A DNA stretch of 64,000 nt from Kiritimatiellia bacterium (GTDB taxonomy: Bacteria; Verrucomicrobiota; Kiritimatiellia; CAIQIC01; JAGNIJ01), in assembly GCA_018001225.1 (NCBI GenBank), contig JAGNIJ010000001.1, positions 1 through 64,000 on the forward strand. Direction: 5' to 3'. Each line of letters opens with the position of its first letter. The stretch's first letter is position 1. A model generated the notes under the pieces. The model made no database searches, had not been told where the DNA came from, and saw only the letters and a list, made by a program, of their open reading frames with translations. A program made the translations under genes and the position numbers. Below are positions 42,778-52,248 of this stretch, one piece after another.

Positions 42778-43677
42778 CTACTTCGATTCTTCGCCCAGCA
42801 CCCACCGCCCGTTGAACCAGAAATACTGGTCCGGGTGTTCGCGGATGACCTGGTCGAAAAACCCGATGACGTAGCGCGTCATCCGCTCGATATCCGAATC
42901 CCGGTCGAGCGCGGGATCGGGATGGATCGGCGGGAAGCCCAACCAGCGGTGCCGCGTCCAGCCCTCGCGGACGGCATAGGCCGGGATGATCGGGACGCCG
43001 GCCTCGCGCGCGAAGGCGGCCATGCCGGCGGGGATCTGGGCCGTGTGCCCGAGAAACGGCACGGCCACGAACTGCGCCTTGGCCCGCAGGTCCGGCAGGA
43101 TGGCGAGCACCTTGCCGTGCTGCAGCCCCTTTACAATACCCATGAAGCTGTGAGCCTCGCGGAGGAACGACTCGATGCCCGCGGAGGCGCGCACGCGGTT
43201 GAGCCATTCGTAGGTGAGCATGTTCTTCTGGCGGCGGACGATGATCATCAGCCGGGCTCCCAGGAGCTGCATCCCCACGCCGGCCAGCTCCCAGTTGCCC
43301 ATGTGCGGGACGGCCAGGACGGCTCCGCGCCCGTCCTTCATGTTCTCGAACAGCAGGTGGACGTCGCGCTGGTCCACCACGCGGTGGATCCACTCGCGGG
43401 TGACGAGGGGCGTGCGCATGGACTCGATGCCGTTGAACACCAGGTTGCGCCACGCCAGCCATAGGATTCGTCTGCGCTCGCGGGGGGATTTCGTGTCGCC
43501 GAACACCTGGGCGATCCGCCTTTCGAACTTGCGCATCCGGCGGCGGGCGACCAGGAAGGCCAGCCGGGCCAGCGCCCAGCCGAGGGCCAGCGCCGCGCGG
43601 TGGGGCAGCCGCCCGACGAGCGCGGTCAGGCCGCGCACGAGTCCGTATTCCACGTAATCGCGCACCCGGTGTTTCAT
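42778..43677 (-). CDS. LpxL/HtrB-family lipid A acyltransferase-like protein
   Basis: A 299-residue membrane-associated acyltransferase of the lysophospholipid/lipid A type. The catalytic H-x4-E motif is PHMGNWE (His125, Glu130). Other conserved parts are MIIVRRQKN, the ILPDLRA stretch in place of the usual D-Q, FLGHTAQIPAGMAAFARE, and the C-terminal QYFWFNGRW (usually W-x-H-R-R-W). It probably adds a secondary acyl chain to lipid A, although departures at the DQ and WxxRRW positions leave the substrate open. ATG 43677 overlaps the SUMF gene stop by 4 bp. Confidence 0.85.
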   Translation of the reverse strand: MKHRVRDYVEYGLVRGLTALVGRLPHRAALALGWALARLAFLVARRRMRKFERRIAQVFGDTKSPRERRRILWLAWRNLVFNGIESMRTPLVTREWIHRVVDQRDVHLLFENMKDGRGAVLAVPHMGNWELAGVGMQLLGARLMIIVRRQKNMLTYEWLNRVRASAGIESFLREAHSFMGIVKGLQHGKVLAILPDLRAKAQFVAVPFLGHTAQIPAGMAAFAREAGVPIIPAYAVREGWTRHRWLGFPPIHPDPALDRDSDIERMTRYVIGFFDQVIREHPDQYFWFNGRWVLGEESK

Positions 43678-44426
43678 TCGTCCTGCTCCACCACGATCCG
43701 GAACCCGACGTCGGCGTCCCGGTAGCCCGCGGGAAAGGATACGCGGTTGTACACGCGGAGGAAACGCGGATCGTTTTCCGCCCAGCTTCCGCCGCGGGCG
43801 AAGGCGCCGCCGGCCGGGTCCGGCGCGCACCACTCGAAGACATTGCCGGCCATGTCGCGCAGGCCGTACGGGTTGGGTGGGTAGGAGCCGACCTCCCGGG
43901 CCTCTTTCGCGGCGAAGCAGGCCCGGCCCTCGGGCGCGCCCCAGCCCCAAGGATAGCGCGCGCCCTCGAGCCCGCCGCGCGCGGCGCGCTCCCACTCCGC
44001 TTCCGTCGGCAGGCGGACGCGAAGCCTGGTCCGCTCCGAAAGCCAGCCGCAGTAGGCCTGCGCGTCGGCCAGGCTGACCCAGGCCGCCGGGCGGCGGGCC
44101 TGCCCGCGCGCCGGCCGGAACCGGTCCCCGCGGCGGACGATCTGCGGCGAGCCCGGGTAGCCCGCGGCGCCCGGGGTATTGAGCCATGCGACCCACTCCC
44201 GCACCGTCACCTCGTGAAGGCCCATGCGGAAGGCCGGGACTTCGACCTCGCGCCGTTCCTGCGGGGGCTCGGCCTCGCGGCCGCCCATGACAAAGCGGCC
44301 GGCCGGGATGGCGGCCAGGGGCGGCGCGCCCGCGGCGCGGTCCCCCGCTTTCACGACCCCGCCGACGAGCCCGCCCCCGAGCAGCGCCAGCGCCAAGTCT
44401 CTTCGTATCCTGCCGTGTCCGCCCAT
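43674..44426 (-). CDS. SUMF1/FGE-fold protein lacking the catalytic cysteines
   Basis: The formylglycine-generating-enzyme fold is clear in the 250 residues: AAIPAGRFVMGG, FRMGLHEVTVREWVAWLN, AQAYCGWLSERTRLRVRLPT, EAEWERAARGG, MAGNVFEWC and FARGGSWAENDPRF. In true sulfatase-activating enzymes the stretch after GGSW carries two Cys. Here it is FLRVYNRV with none, so sulfatase activation is unlikely and a ligand-binding or other role is more probable. The N-terminus has two Arg before a hydrophobic segment (RIRRDLALALLGGGLVGG), which could be a Tat-like or ordinary signal. I chose ATG 44426 over an upstream TTG. First gene of the operon, divergent from 44541. Confidence 0.83.
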   Translation of the reverse strand: MGGHGRIRRDLALALLGGGLVGGVVKAGDRAAGAPPLAAIPAGRFVMGGREAEPPQERREVEVPAFRMGLHEVTVREWVAWLNTPGAAGYPGSPQIVRRGDRFRPARGQARRPAAWVSLADAQAYCGWLSERTRLRVRLPTEAEWERAARGGLEGARYPWGWGAPEGRACFAAKEAREVGSYPPNPYGLRDMAGNVFEWCAPDPAGGAFARGGSWAENDPRFLRVYNRVSFPAGYRDADVGFRIVVEQDE

Positions 44427-44540
44427 GGTGAAGACCCGCGGTTGTTGTAAAGGGCTTATAACCGCAAGACTGTGCTTTGACAATCTCCGCGAAACGCCCT
44501 ATGCTTCTGCGCTCTAACTCCAGAGTGGAGGAATGCCCTC

Positions 44541-45827
44541 ATGAAAAGCGATGCCTCGAGTCGTGATGGATCCGGATCCCTGGCCATGGGCCTCCTGCCG
44601 CTGGTGGCCCTGGGCGGTTTGCTCGGCTACCTGCTGGCGGGGGATATTTTCTCGGCCTCGATCCGCCACCTGGCCGCCTGCTTCAGCCTCGGCCTGGTCT
44701 GGGCTTACCTCTTCCTGCAGTGGCTGGACCTGGTCTCCGAGTACATCGCCTTGAAGGGCGACCCGGCGCCGGCCGAACTCGATGTCGCCGACCGCGCGGC
44801 GGTGTCCGCCCACCTCGAGACGCTCTGCGCCTCGTCCGCCTTGCGCGCGCGCCTTCGTCACCTCCTCAAGACGTGGAGTCTCGGATGGCAGCCCCGGCAG
44901 GTCATGGGCCTGGCCGGCTTCCAGAGCGCCCAGGCCAGGGGCCAGTTGTATGGCGGCGTGGTGTTCGCGCTCCTCCTGCTGGTGGTCGCCGTGTGGCTCC
45001 AGGGGAACACGATGTGGTTCTGGGGCGGGATGATGCTGCTGGGCCTGACCGTGCTGGCGCGCCAGACGCTGCTCCTGCGCGTGGACCGCTACATCGAGTG
45101 CCGGCTCCTCGCGCGGCTGCCGTGCAACATCCCGCAGACCGCCATGACCGCCGCCGACCTGGCCGGCGCGCTGGGCGGGGCGATCCAGGCGGCGTTCAAG
45201 AACCACGTGCCGCAGCCCGATGCGATGGCGGCCGCGATGCGGTCGGCCGTGGAGGGCGCGATGCAACAGGTGGCGGCCTCGGTCGAGAAGCTGCAGAAGA
45301 GCGTCGGGGAAGGCCAGGGCGCCGCGGCCGAGAAGGTCGCGCAGGCGCTGTCGGCCGCCACCGCCGATCTCAAGGCGGTCAAGGAGTCGCTCTCCTCGGC
45401 CACGGGCGATCTCAAGACCGGGCTGGCCGCGGGCGTCGGGCAGTGGAAGGGCGTGCTCGAGGCGCATTCGCAAAGCCTCGACAAGTCCCTCGCCTCGATC
45501 CCGGGCCAGCTGGCCAAGACCTACGGCGAGGGCGCCGGCCAGGTCGTGGCGGCTTTCAAGGACCACGCCGAGAAAGTCGCGGCGGCCAGCCAGGGACTCC
45601 AGGCCCAACTCGACCGCGTCGCGCAGTTCGGCAAGGAAATCGAGAAGGTCCTCCACGTCCAGCAGACCGTGGACGGCACGCTCAAGGCCGTCGCGGCGAC
45701 CGAGGAGTTCCGCAAGACGCTCGACGTGCTCAACAAGCACGTCGAGGCCTCGGACAAGCTGCTGCGCGAGGCGGCCAAGCCCAAGACCATCCGCCTCGTG
45801 GAAAGCGACCCCGACGCGCAGGGCTGA
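44541..45827 (+). CDS. Four-helix membrane protein with a long helical tail
   Basis: Function unknown. In 428 residues, membrane helices are predicted at about 15-35, 43-63, 137-153 and 157-177, with a 75-residue cytoplasmic loop between pairs. A 240-residue Ala/Lys/Glu/Gln-rich helical tail follows (for example ALSAATADLKAVKESLSSAT and QTVDGTLKAVAATEEFRKTL). The 2+2 helix layout with a long tail resembles MotA/TolQ-type channels such as ZorA, but I see no family motif and no MotB/TolR-like partner follows, so I do not assign it. The tail resembles methyl-accepting or apolipoprotein-like coiled coils. A GGAGGA site lies 8 nt before the ATG. Confidence 0.75.
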   Translation: MKSDASSRDGSGSLAMGLLPLVALGGLLGYLLAGDIFSASIRHLAACFSLGLVWAYLFLQWLDLVSEYIALKGDPAPAELDVADRAAVSAHLETLCASSALRARLRHLLKTWSLGWQPRQVMGLAGFQSAQARGQLYGGVVFALLLLVVAVWLQGNTMWFWGGMMLLGLTVLARQTLLLRVDRYIECRLLARLPCNIPQTAMTAADLAGALGGAIQAAFKNHVPQPDAMAAAMRSAVEGAMQQVAASVEKLQKSVGEGQGAAAEKVAQALSAATADLKAVKESLSSATGDLKTGLAAGVGQWKGVLEAHSQSLDKSLASIPGQLAKTYGEGAGQVVAAFKDHAEKVAAASQGLQAQLDRVAQFGKEIEKVLHVQQTVDGTLKAVAATEEFRKTLDVLNKHVEASDKLLREAAKPKTIRLVESDPDAQG

Positions 45828-45835
45828 AAAAGTGG

Positions 45836-45879
45836 CGCGGCCGTCCCCGGCCGCGAAGAGCGCGGGCGGGACGCCCGCG
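45836..45879. terminator. Two hairpins between convergent genes
   Basis: CGCGGCCG (45836-45843) pairs with CGGCCGCG (45848-45855) over a 4-nt loop, and CGCGGGCG (45861-45868) pairs with CGCCCGCG (45872-45879) over GGA. Outer GTG...CAC bases extend the symmetry. They lie between two convergent stops (45827 and 45895). Confidence 0.65.
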
Positions 45880-45894
45880 TCACGGCGCGCGGCC

Positions 45895-46338
45895 TCAAGC
45901 TTCTTCCGTCGCCGGCGGGGCGCCGGCCGGGGGCTGGATCTTGTTCACCCGCAGCGGGAACCGTACCTTCAGGTCGCCCTCCAGCAGGATTTCGATCCAG
46001 TGCGTGCCTTCCTCCTGGAAGACCACGTTCATGAAGGCCTCGATGTTCGTCGCCGTGGCCTCGGCGTTGGGCAGGCGCACGGGGATGTCCTTGCCCTCGG
46101 CGAGCGTGGTCAGGCCGTCGGGCCGCAGGATGCGTGTCCGCTGCTGGAAGGTGCCCTCGCCGCTGCACCAGCGGGTGACCATGAACAGCCGCGGGTAGAC
46201 CAGCGGGAACTTCGGCGCGCCAATGGCGTCGAAGAGCCCGATGAGGATGAACTTGCCGTTCCGCTCCTGGCGCACATCGTCGCACAGGATGCTCGATTGC
46301 AGGTCCGGTATCATGCCTGGCGCCTTCGGGTTTTCCAT
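45895..46338 (-). CDS. Conserved protein of unknown function (DUF6941-like)
   Basis: A 147-residue soluble protein, no signal or membrane helix. The opening IPDLQSSILCDDVRQERNGK, then FILIGLFDAIGAPKFPLVYP, resembles small proteins grouped as DUF6941 in PVC genomes (from memory). The rest is beta-rich: RLFMVTRWCSGEGTFQQRTR, PVRLPNAEATATNIEAFMNV and IEILLEGDLKVRFPLRVNK. The pattern suggests a C2-like or immunoglobulin-like sandwich. ATG 46338 is chosen because residues upstream of it are Arg/Pro-rich and unlike protein. It lies 52 bp downstream of fusA on the same strand. Confidence 0.75.
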   Translation of the reverse strand: MENPKAPGMIPDLQSSILCDDVRQERNGKFILIGLFDAIGAPKFPLVYPRLFMVTRWCSGEGTFQQRTRILRPDGLTTLAEGKDIPVRLPNAEATATNIEAFMNVVFQEEGTHWIEILLEGDLKVRFPLRVNKIQPPAGAPPATEEA

Positions 46339-46390
46339 GGCCCGAGTATGGGGTCCCCTCCGGCGAAAGAGAAGCCGGAAAGGCGGGTCC

Positions 46391-48478
46391 TTACCGCACC
46401 TTCTTCTCTTTGCGCCGCTTCTCGACGATGGCCTCGGCGAGGGCATCGGGCACGGCCTCGTAGTGTTCGAAGTGCATGCTGAACGAGGCGCGGCCCTGGG
46501 TCAGGGTTCGCAGCGCGTTGGCGTAGCCGAACATCTCGGCCAGCGGCACGAGCCCCTCGATGATCTGCATGTCGCCCTTCTTGGTCATGGACTCGATGCG
46601 TCCGCGCCGCTGGCAGACGGAGCTGGCGCACGGGCCCATGAACTCCTCCGGGGCGACCACCTCGACGGACATGACCGGCTCGAGCAGCTCGGGCTGGCCC
46701 TTGAGAAACATCTGCTTGAACGCGATGCGGGCCGCCTCCTGGAAGGCGAAGTCGTTGGAGTCCACCTCGTGGTACGACCCGTCGTAGAGCGAGATCCGCA
46801 GGTCCACCACCGGGTACCCGGCGAACGGGCCGGAGCGCAGGGCCCGGACCACGCCCTTCTCGACGGACGGGATGTATTGCAGCGGGATGCGCCCGCCGAC
46901 GACGTCGTTGACGAACTCGAACCCGCCGCCGGGCGGCAGCGGCTCCAGTTTCATGCACACGTGGCCGTACTGGCCGCGCCCGCCGGACTGCTTGATGTAC
47001 TTGCCCTCGCCGTCGACGGCCACCGTCGCGGTCTCGCGGTAGGCCACCTCGGGCCGCCCGACCTTCGCCGTCACGTTGAACTCGCGCTTCAGGCGGTCCA
47101 CGATGATCTCGAGGTGCAGCTCCCCCATGCCGGAGATGATCGTTTCGGAGGTCTCGGGATCGAAGGCCACGGTGAAGGTCGGATCCTCGTCCGCCAGCCG
47201 GTGCAGCGCCTCGCCCAGCCGCTCCGAGTCGCCCTGCGTCTCCGGCGCGATGCTGATGGAGACGACGGGGGCCGGGAACTCGATGGCCTCGAGATGGATG
47301 GGCTGATCCTCGTTGCACAGCGTGTCGCCGGTCCGCGTGTCGGTGAGGCCGACGACGGCGACGATGTCGCCCGTGAAGGCCTCGGTGATCACCTCCTGGC
47401 GGTTCGCGTGCATGCGGAACAGCCGGCTGACGCGCTGGGTTTTGTCGCGGCTGCTGTTCAGCACCGTCGAGCCGGATTCCAGCCGGCCGGAGTAGATGCG
47501 GATGTACGTGAGTTTGCCCATGTGCTTGTCGGACACCACCTTGAAGGCCAGGGCGGAGAACGGGTCGTCGTCCCTGGGCTCGCGGGTGTTCACCTCCGGC
47601 TCGCGCGCGCAGATGATGGGCGGGATCTCGTTCGGGGCGGGCAGGCAGCGGATCACGCCGTCGAGCACGCGCTGGATGCCCTTGTTCTTGAAGGCGGAGC
47701 CGCAGTAGACCGGCACGACGCGCCGGGCGATGGTGGCCTTGCGCAGGATGCCCAGGATCTCGCCCTCGGTCAGGTCGCCCTTCTCGACGAACTTCTCGAG
47801 CAGGGCGTCGTCCTGCTCCGCGCACTTCTCGACGAGGTTGGCGCGCCACTTCCGCGCCTTGTCCATCTTGTCCGCGGGGATGTTCTCCTCGCGGAACGTG
47901 GTGCCCTGGTTGTCCTCGTCGTAGTAGATGGCCTTCATGGCGACCAGGTCGATGATGCCCTTGAACGATTCCTCCTTGCCGATCGGCACGACGACGGGCA
48001 CGGCATTGGCGCCGAGGTCGGTCTGGATCTCCTCCAGGACGGCGAAGAAATCCGCGCCCACGCGGTCCATCTTGTTGACGAAGGCGATCTTGGGCACGTT
48101 GTACTTTTCGCTCTGGTGCCAGACCTTTTCCGCCTGGGGCTCCACGCCGCCGACGGCGCAGAAGAGGGCGATGGCGCCGTCCAGGACGCGCAGGCTGCGC
48201 TCGACCTCGACCGTAAAGTCCACGTGGCCCGGGGTGTCGATCAGCGTGATCTGGTGATCGCGCCAGGTGGTCGTGGTCGCGGCGGACGTGATCGTGATGC
48301 CGCGCTCGCGTTCCTGGGGCATCCAGTCGAGCTGGGCGGCGCCGTCGTGGACCTCCCCGAGCTTGTGCGTCTTCCCCGTGAAAAAGAGGATGCGCTCACT
48401 GACGGTCGTCTTGCCGGCATCGATGTGCGCCATGATGCCGATGTTCCGTATATTCGAAAGCGGTACCTGTCTGGGCAT
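46391..48478 (-). CDS. fusA: Elongation factor G
   Basis: This is the translocation GTPase of protein synthesis. The G motifs are intact: G1 [12 protein letters not shown], switch [14 protein letters not shown]3 [11 protein letters not shown]4 [11 protein letters not shown] and G5 GSAFKN. Domain II, III and IV signatures are present ([40 protein letters not shown]), as are domain [21 protein letters not shown] and [20 protein letters not shown]. The 695 residues are normal. ATG 48478 ([15 protein letters not shown]) has AAGGAAG 5 nt upstream. It is not in a str operon here, which suggests either an operon-free main fusA or a second paralogue. Confidence 0.96.
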   Translation of the reverse strand: MPRQVPLSNIRNIGIMAHIDAGKTTVSERILFFTGKTHKLGEVHDGAAQLDWMPQERERGITITSAATTTTWRDHQITLIDTPGHVDFTVEVERSLRVLDGAIALFCAVGGVEPQAEKVWHQSEKYNVPKIAFVNKMDRVGADFFAVLEEIQTDLGANAVPVVVPIGKEESFKGIIDLVAMKAIYYDEDNQGTTFREENIPADKMDKARKWRANLVEKCAEQDDALLEKFVEKGDLTEGEILGILRKATIARRVVPVYCGSAFKNKGIQRVLDGVIRCLPAPNEIPPIICAREPEVNTREPRDDDPFSALAFKVVSDKHMGKLTYIRIYSGRLESGSTVLNSSRDKTQRVSRLFRMHANRQEVITEAFTGDIVAVVGLTDTRTGDTLCNEDQPIHLEAIEFPAPVVSISIAPETQGDSERLGEALHRLADEDPTFTVAFDPETSETIISGMGELHLEIIVDRLKREFNVTAKVGRPEVAYRETATVAVDGEGKYIKQSGGRGQYGHVCMKLEPLPPGGGFEFVNDVVGGRIPLQYIPSVEKGVVRALRSGPFAGYPVVDLRISLYDGSYHEVDSNDFAFQEAARIAFKQMFLKGQPELLEPVMSVEVVAPEEFMGPCASSVCQRRGRIESMTKKGDMQIIEGLVPLAEMFGYANALRTLTQGRASFSMHFEHYEAVPDALAEAIVEKRRKEKKVR

Positions 48479-48707
48479 GGTGTCTTCCTTCCCGCGGGGG
48501 TTCGGTCGCGGTTCTGCGCGAGGTCGTCCCGGCCGTAAAAAGGCGGCGACTATGCCGGGGGAACCCCCGGCAGGCAAGAGAAAAAAGCGCTAAACCCCGC
48601 TGTTTTCCGGCGGCGCAAATTCTTTTTTGGCATCGGGCTCCCGGATGGGCTATAAGGAGTCCCGGTACCATGGCGGAAGAGTTCGGCGATCCCGCGGAGC
48701 GTAAAAT

Positions 48708-51700
48708 TTGAAGACCGTACCGTTTGTCCATTTGCATTTTCACACGGCGTACAGCTTGCTGGACGGGGCCTGCCAGCCGGACCGCGTGATGGAGCGGGCG
48801 CAGGAGCTCGGCATGGCGGCCGTCGCGATCACCGATCACGGCGTGCTCTACGGCATCGTGGACTTCTACAAGCAGGCGCGCAGCCTCGGGATCAAGCCCG
48901 TGCTGGGCTGCGAGGTGTACGTGGCGTCCGACGGACGGCGGGAACGGAACGCGAACGCGCCGCGGCATCACCTGGTGCTGCTGGCCGAGAACCTGCAGGG
49001 CTGGCACAACCTCGTGCGCCTCGTCTCCCTCGCGCACCTCGAGGGCTTCTACTACAAGCCGCGCATCGACAAGGAACTGCTGGCGCAGCACCACGAAGGG
49101 CTGATCGGGCTTGCGAGCTGCCTGCACGGCGAGGTGGCCGCGGCCTGCGCGCACGAGGATACGGCCGCGGCGGAGCGCGCCGCCCGGGCCTACACGGAGA
49201 TCCTGGGGCCCGGCAACTTCTTCCTGGAGATCCAGGACCACGGCCTGCCCGAACAGAAGACCGCCAACCGGGGCATCCTGGAGGTCGCCCGCCGGACCGG
49301 CCTGCCCGTCGTGGCCACCAACGACGTGCATTACCTCCGCCCGGAGCATGCCGAGGCCCATGAGGTGCTGCTCTGCCTCCAGACGCAGACCGTCATGACC
49401 GATCCCAAGCGAATGCGCTATGCCTCGAACCAGTTCTACATGAAAAGCGGCGAGGAGATGCAGCGCCTCTTCCCGGACCATCCCGAGGTCCTGGCGAACA
49501 CCGTGGAGATCGCCGACCGCTGCAACGTGGAGCTGCGCCTGGAAAAAGACCTGCACTTCCCGAAATACGAGATCCCGGGCGGGAAAGACGAGAAGACCTA
49601 CCTCGAGCAGCTCGGGCGCGAGGGGCTACGGCGCCGCTACGGCATCGAGGACCTCGATCATCCGAAGAACGACGCGGAAAAGAAAATCCGCGAGCGGTTC
49701 TTCTTCGAGCTGGGCGTGATCGAAAAGACCCGGTTCCTCAACTACTTCCTCGTCGTCTGGGACTTCGTCCGCTTCGCCCACGAGCAGCATATCCCCGTCG
49801 GGCCCGGCCGCGGGTCCGGCGCGGGCAGCATCGTGGCGTACGCGCTGGGCATCACGGGCATCGACCCGCTGCGGTACAATCTCATCTTCGAGCGGTTCCT
49901 GAACCCGGAGCGCATCTCGCCGCCGGACTTCGACATCGATTTCTGCCAAAGCCGGCGCGGCGAGGTGATCGAATACGTCCGCGAGAAGTACGGGCGCGAT
50001 AACGTGGCCCAGATCATCACCTTCGGCAGCCTCGGCGCCAAGACGGTGATCCGGGACATCGGGCGCGTGCTCGAGATCCCGCTAGGCGAGTGCGACCGGT
50101 TGGCCAAGATGGTCCCGGACGATCCCAAGATGACGCTGGAGATCGCGCTCAAGCAGAATCCCGAGTTCCGCAAGGCCCGCGACACCGAGGACAACGCGCG
50201 GCGCATCCTCAAGTATGCCGAGGTGCTGGAGGGCCTGCCGCGCAACCCGGGCACCCACGCCGCCGGCGTGGTGATCGGCGAGAGGCCGCTGATTGAACTC
50301 GTTCCGCTCCAGCGGGATAAGGACGGCGAGGTCATCACGCAGTTCGAGATGGAGCCCCTCGGCGAGGTCGGCCTGCTGAAGATGGACTTCCTCGGGCTGA
50401 AGACCCTCACCGTCATCCAGGAGGCCGTCGACCTTGTCCGGTCCGGGCGCGGCGTCGAGCTGGACATGGCGAACCTGCCCATGGACGACGCGGCGACGTT
50501 CGACCTGCTCAACCGCGGCGACACCGTCGGCGTGTTCCAGGTGGAAAGCAAGGGGATGCGCGACCTGCTGCGGCGTATCGGGCTGACGCGCTTCGAGGAC
50601 CTGATCGCCATGATCGCCCTCTTCCGGCCCGGCCCGATGAACATGCTGGACGACTACGTCAACCGGAAGCACGGCAAGGTCAAGCTCGCCTACGACCATC
50701 CTCTGATGGAGCCCATCCTCCGCGAGACCTACGGCGTCATGCTCTACCAGGAGCAGGTGCAGCAGGTGGCCAACGTGCTGGCCGGGTTCAGCCTGGGCCA
50801 GGGCGACATTCTCCGGCGCGCGATGGGCAAGAAGAAGAAGGAAGTCATGGACGAGATGGAGGAGAAGTTCGTCCAGGGCTGCCAGAAGACCAACCGCATC
50901 CCGCCCCGCGTCGCCAAGAAAGTGTTCGAAGACATCTCCCGCTTCGCCGGCTACGGCTTCAACAAGTCGCACAGCGCGGCCTACGCCATTCTCTCCTACC
51001 AGACGGCATGGCTGAAGACGCACTACCCGGTCGAGTTCATGGCCGCGCTGCTCTCGAGCGAAATCGGCAACACGGACAAGCTGCCCCTGCTGGTGGCCGA
51101 GGCGCGCGAGATGGGCATCGAGGTCCTGCCGCCGAACGTCAACGACAGCGAGGTGCGGTTCAAGCCCGTCGGCGACGCCATCCGGTTCGGCATGGCGGGG
51201 GTGAAGAACGTCGGGACCGGCGCCGTCGCGGCGATCGTCGCCGAGCGCGCGGAGCGCGGCCCGTTCAAGGGCCTGGTGGATTTCTGCGGGCGCGTGGACG
51301 CCCAGCTCGTCAACAAGAAGACGCTGGAGAGTTTGGTCAAGTGCGGGGCCTTCGACTTCAGCGGGATGTCGCGCGGGCGGCTCTTCGCCGGCCTGGACTT
51401 TGCCGTGAGCCATGCCGCGGCCCTGCAGCGGGACAAGCGTAGCGGGCAGACCTCGCTCTTCGACCTCCTAGCCCCGACGGAAGGGACGCCCGCCCAGGAC
51501 GAACTGCCCCCGGGCGAGCCGTGGCCGGAAAGCCAGATGCTGGCCGCCGAGCGGGAGCTGCTGGGCTTCTACATCTCGGGCCACCCGCTGACCGCCTACG
51601 AGTGGGCGCTGCGGACCTTCGGCGTGGCCAACATGGCGGGCCTGGAGGCCGTGCCGTCCGGCGGCGCCGCGCGGGTCGGCGGCCTCGTCGCGCAGTTCCA

Positions 51701-52232
51701 GAAGAAGTTCACGAAGAAGGACGAGAAGCCGATGGGCGTGTTCCGGCTGGAACTGCTCGACGGCGCGGTGGAGGCCGTGGCGTTTCCCGACGCGTTCCGC
51801 GAGTACGGGGTGCACCTCCAGGATGCCGCGCCGGTGATGCTCTGCGGCGTCGTCAAGAAAGGCGACCAGACCAAGATCGAGGTCCAGGAGATCTACCCGC
51901 TCAAGGACGTGCACCGGATGTTCGCCGAGCGCTTGAGTGTGCACGTCCCCGCCGCCGGGCTCGACGACGCCAAGCTCTGGAAGATCAAGGAGCTGCTGGC
52001 CCGTCATCCCGGGCCCACCCCGGTCACGCTCTGCCTGCAGTTCCCGACGGGCGAAAAGGTTTTCGTCAAGGCCGACCGGACGTTTCACGTCGAGGCGGCG
52101 GAGGCCCTGGTCCGGGAGCTGGAGCACGTGGTGGGCGAGGACGGCGTCTACGTCGAGGTCGTCAAGCGCGCGTGCCGCAAGGAGAACGGCGCGCGCAACG
52201 GGCGGGGCCGGTGGGGCGGCCGCCCGGACTGA
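48708..52232 (+). CDS. dnaE: DNA polymerase III alpha subunit
   Basis: This is the replicative polymerase catalytic subunit. The PHP domain opens the 1174-residue chain (FVHLHFHTAYSLLDGACQPD; VAITDHGVLYGIVDFY). The C-family polymerase core has GPGRGSGAGSIVAYALGI at about 364-381 and the catalytic-Asp motif PPDFDIDFCQSRRGEVIEYV near 406. Next are LFRPGPMNMLDDYVNRKHGK, YGVMLYQEQVQQVANVLAGF and GYGFNKSHSAAYAILSYQTA, with a C-terminal helix-hairpin-helix and an OB fold. Length and order match DnaE1. The start is TTG 48708, 8 nt after GGAG; no closer ATG exists. Divergent from fusA with a 229-bp gap in which I see no named element. Confidence 0.96.
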   Translation: MKTVPFVHLHFHTAYSLLDGACQPDRVMERAQELGMAAVAITDHGVLYGIVDFYKQARSLGIKPVLGCEVYVASDGRRERNANAPRHHLVLLAENLQGWHNLVRLVSLAHLEGFYYKPRIDKELLAQHHEGLIGLASCLHGEVAAACAHEDTAAAERAARAYTEILGPGNFFLEIQDHGLPEQKTANRGILEVARRTGLPVVATNDVHYLRPEHAEAHEVLLCLQTQTVMTDPKRMRYASNQFYMKSGEEMQRLFPDHPEVLANTVEIADRCNVELRLEKDLHFPKYEIPGGKDEKTYLEQLGREGLRRRYGIEDLDHPKNDAEKKIRERFFFELGVIEKTRFLNYFLVVWDFVRFAHEQHIPVGPGRGSGAGSIVAYALGITGIDPLRYNLIFERFLNPERISPPDFDIDFCQSRRGEVIEYVREKYGRDNVAQIITFGSLGAKTVIRDIGRVLEIPLGECDRLAKMVPDDPKMTLEIALKQNPEFRKARDTEDNARRILKYAEVLEGLPRNPGTHAAGVVIGERPLIELVPLQRDKDGEVITQFEMEPLGEVGLLKMDFLGLKTLTVIQEAVDLVRSGRGVELDMANLPMDDAATFDLLNRGDTVGVFQVESKGMRDLLRRIGLTRFEDLIAMIALFRPGPMNMLDDYVNRKHGKVKLAYDHPLMEPILRETYGVMLYQEQVQQVANVLAGFSLGQGDILRRAMGKKKKEVMDEMEEKFVQGCQKTNRIPPRVAKKVFEDISRFAGYGFNKSHSAAYAILSYQTAWLKTHYPVEFMAALLSSEIGNTDKLPLLVAEAREMGIEVLPPNVNDSEVRFKPVGDAIRFGMAGVKNVGTGAVAAIVAERAERGPFKGLVDFCGRVDAQLVNKKTLESLVKCGAFDFSGMSRGRLFAGLDFAVSHAAALQRDKRSGQTSLFDLLAPTEGTPAQDELPPGEPWPESQMLAAERELLGFYISGHPLTAYEWALRTFGVANMAGLEAVPSGGAARVGGLVAQFQKKFTKKDEKPMGVFRLELLDGAVEAVAFPDAFREYGVHLQDAAPVMLCGVVKKGDQTKIEVQEIYPLKDVHRMFAERLSVHVPAAGLDDAKLWKIKELLARHPGPTPVTLCLQFPTGEKVFVKADRTFHVEAAEALVRELEHVVGEDGVYVEVVKRACRKENGARNGRGRWGGRPD

Positions 52233-52248
52233 AGGCGGCCCGGCGGGA

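Noticed and set aside
44541..45827. Zorya (ZorA) anti-phage component
   Set aside because: Only the helix layout fits; ZorB and other Zorya genes are absent and no motif supports it.
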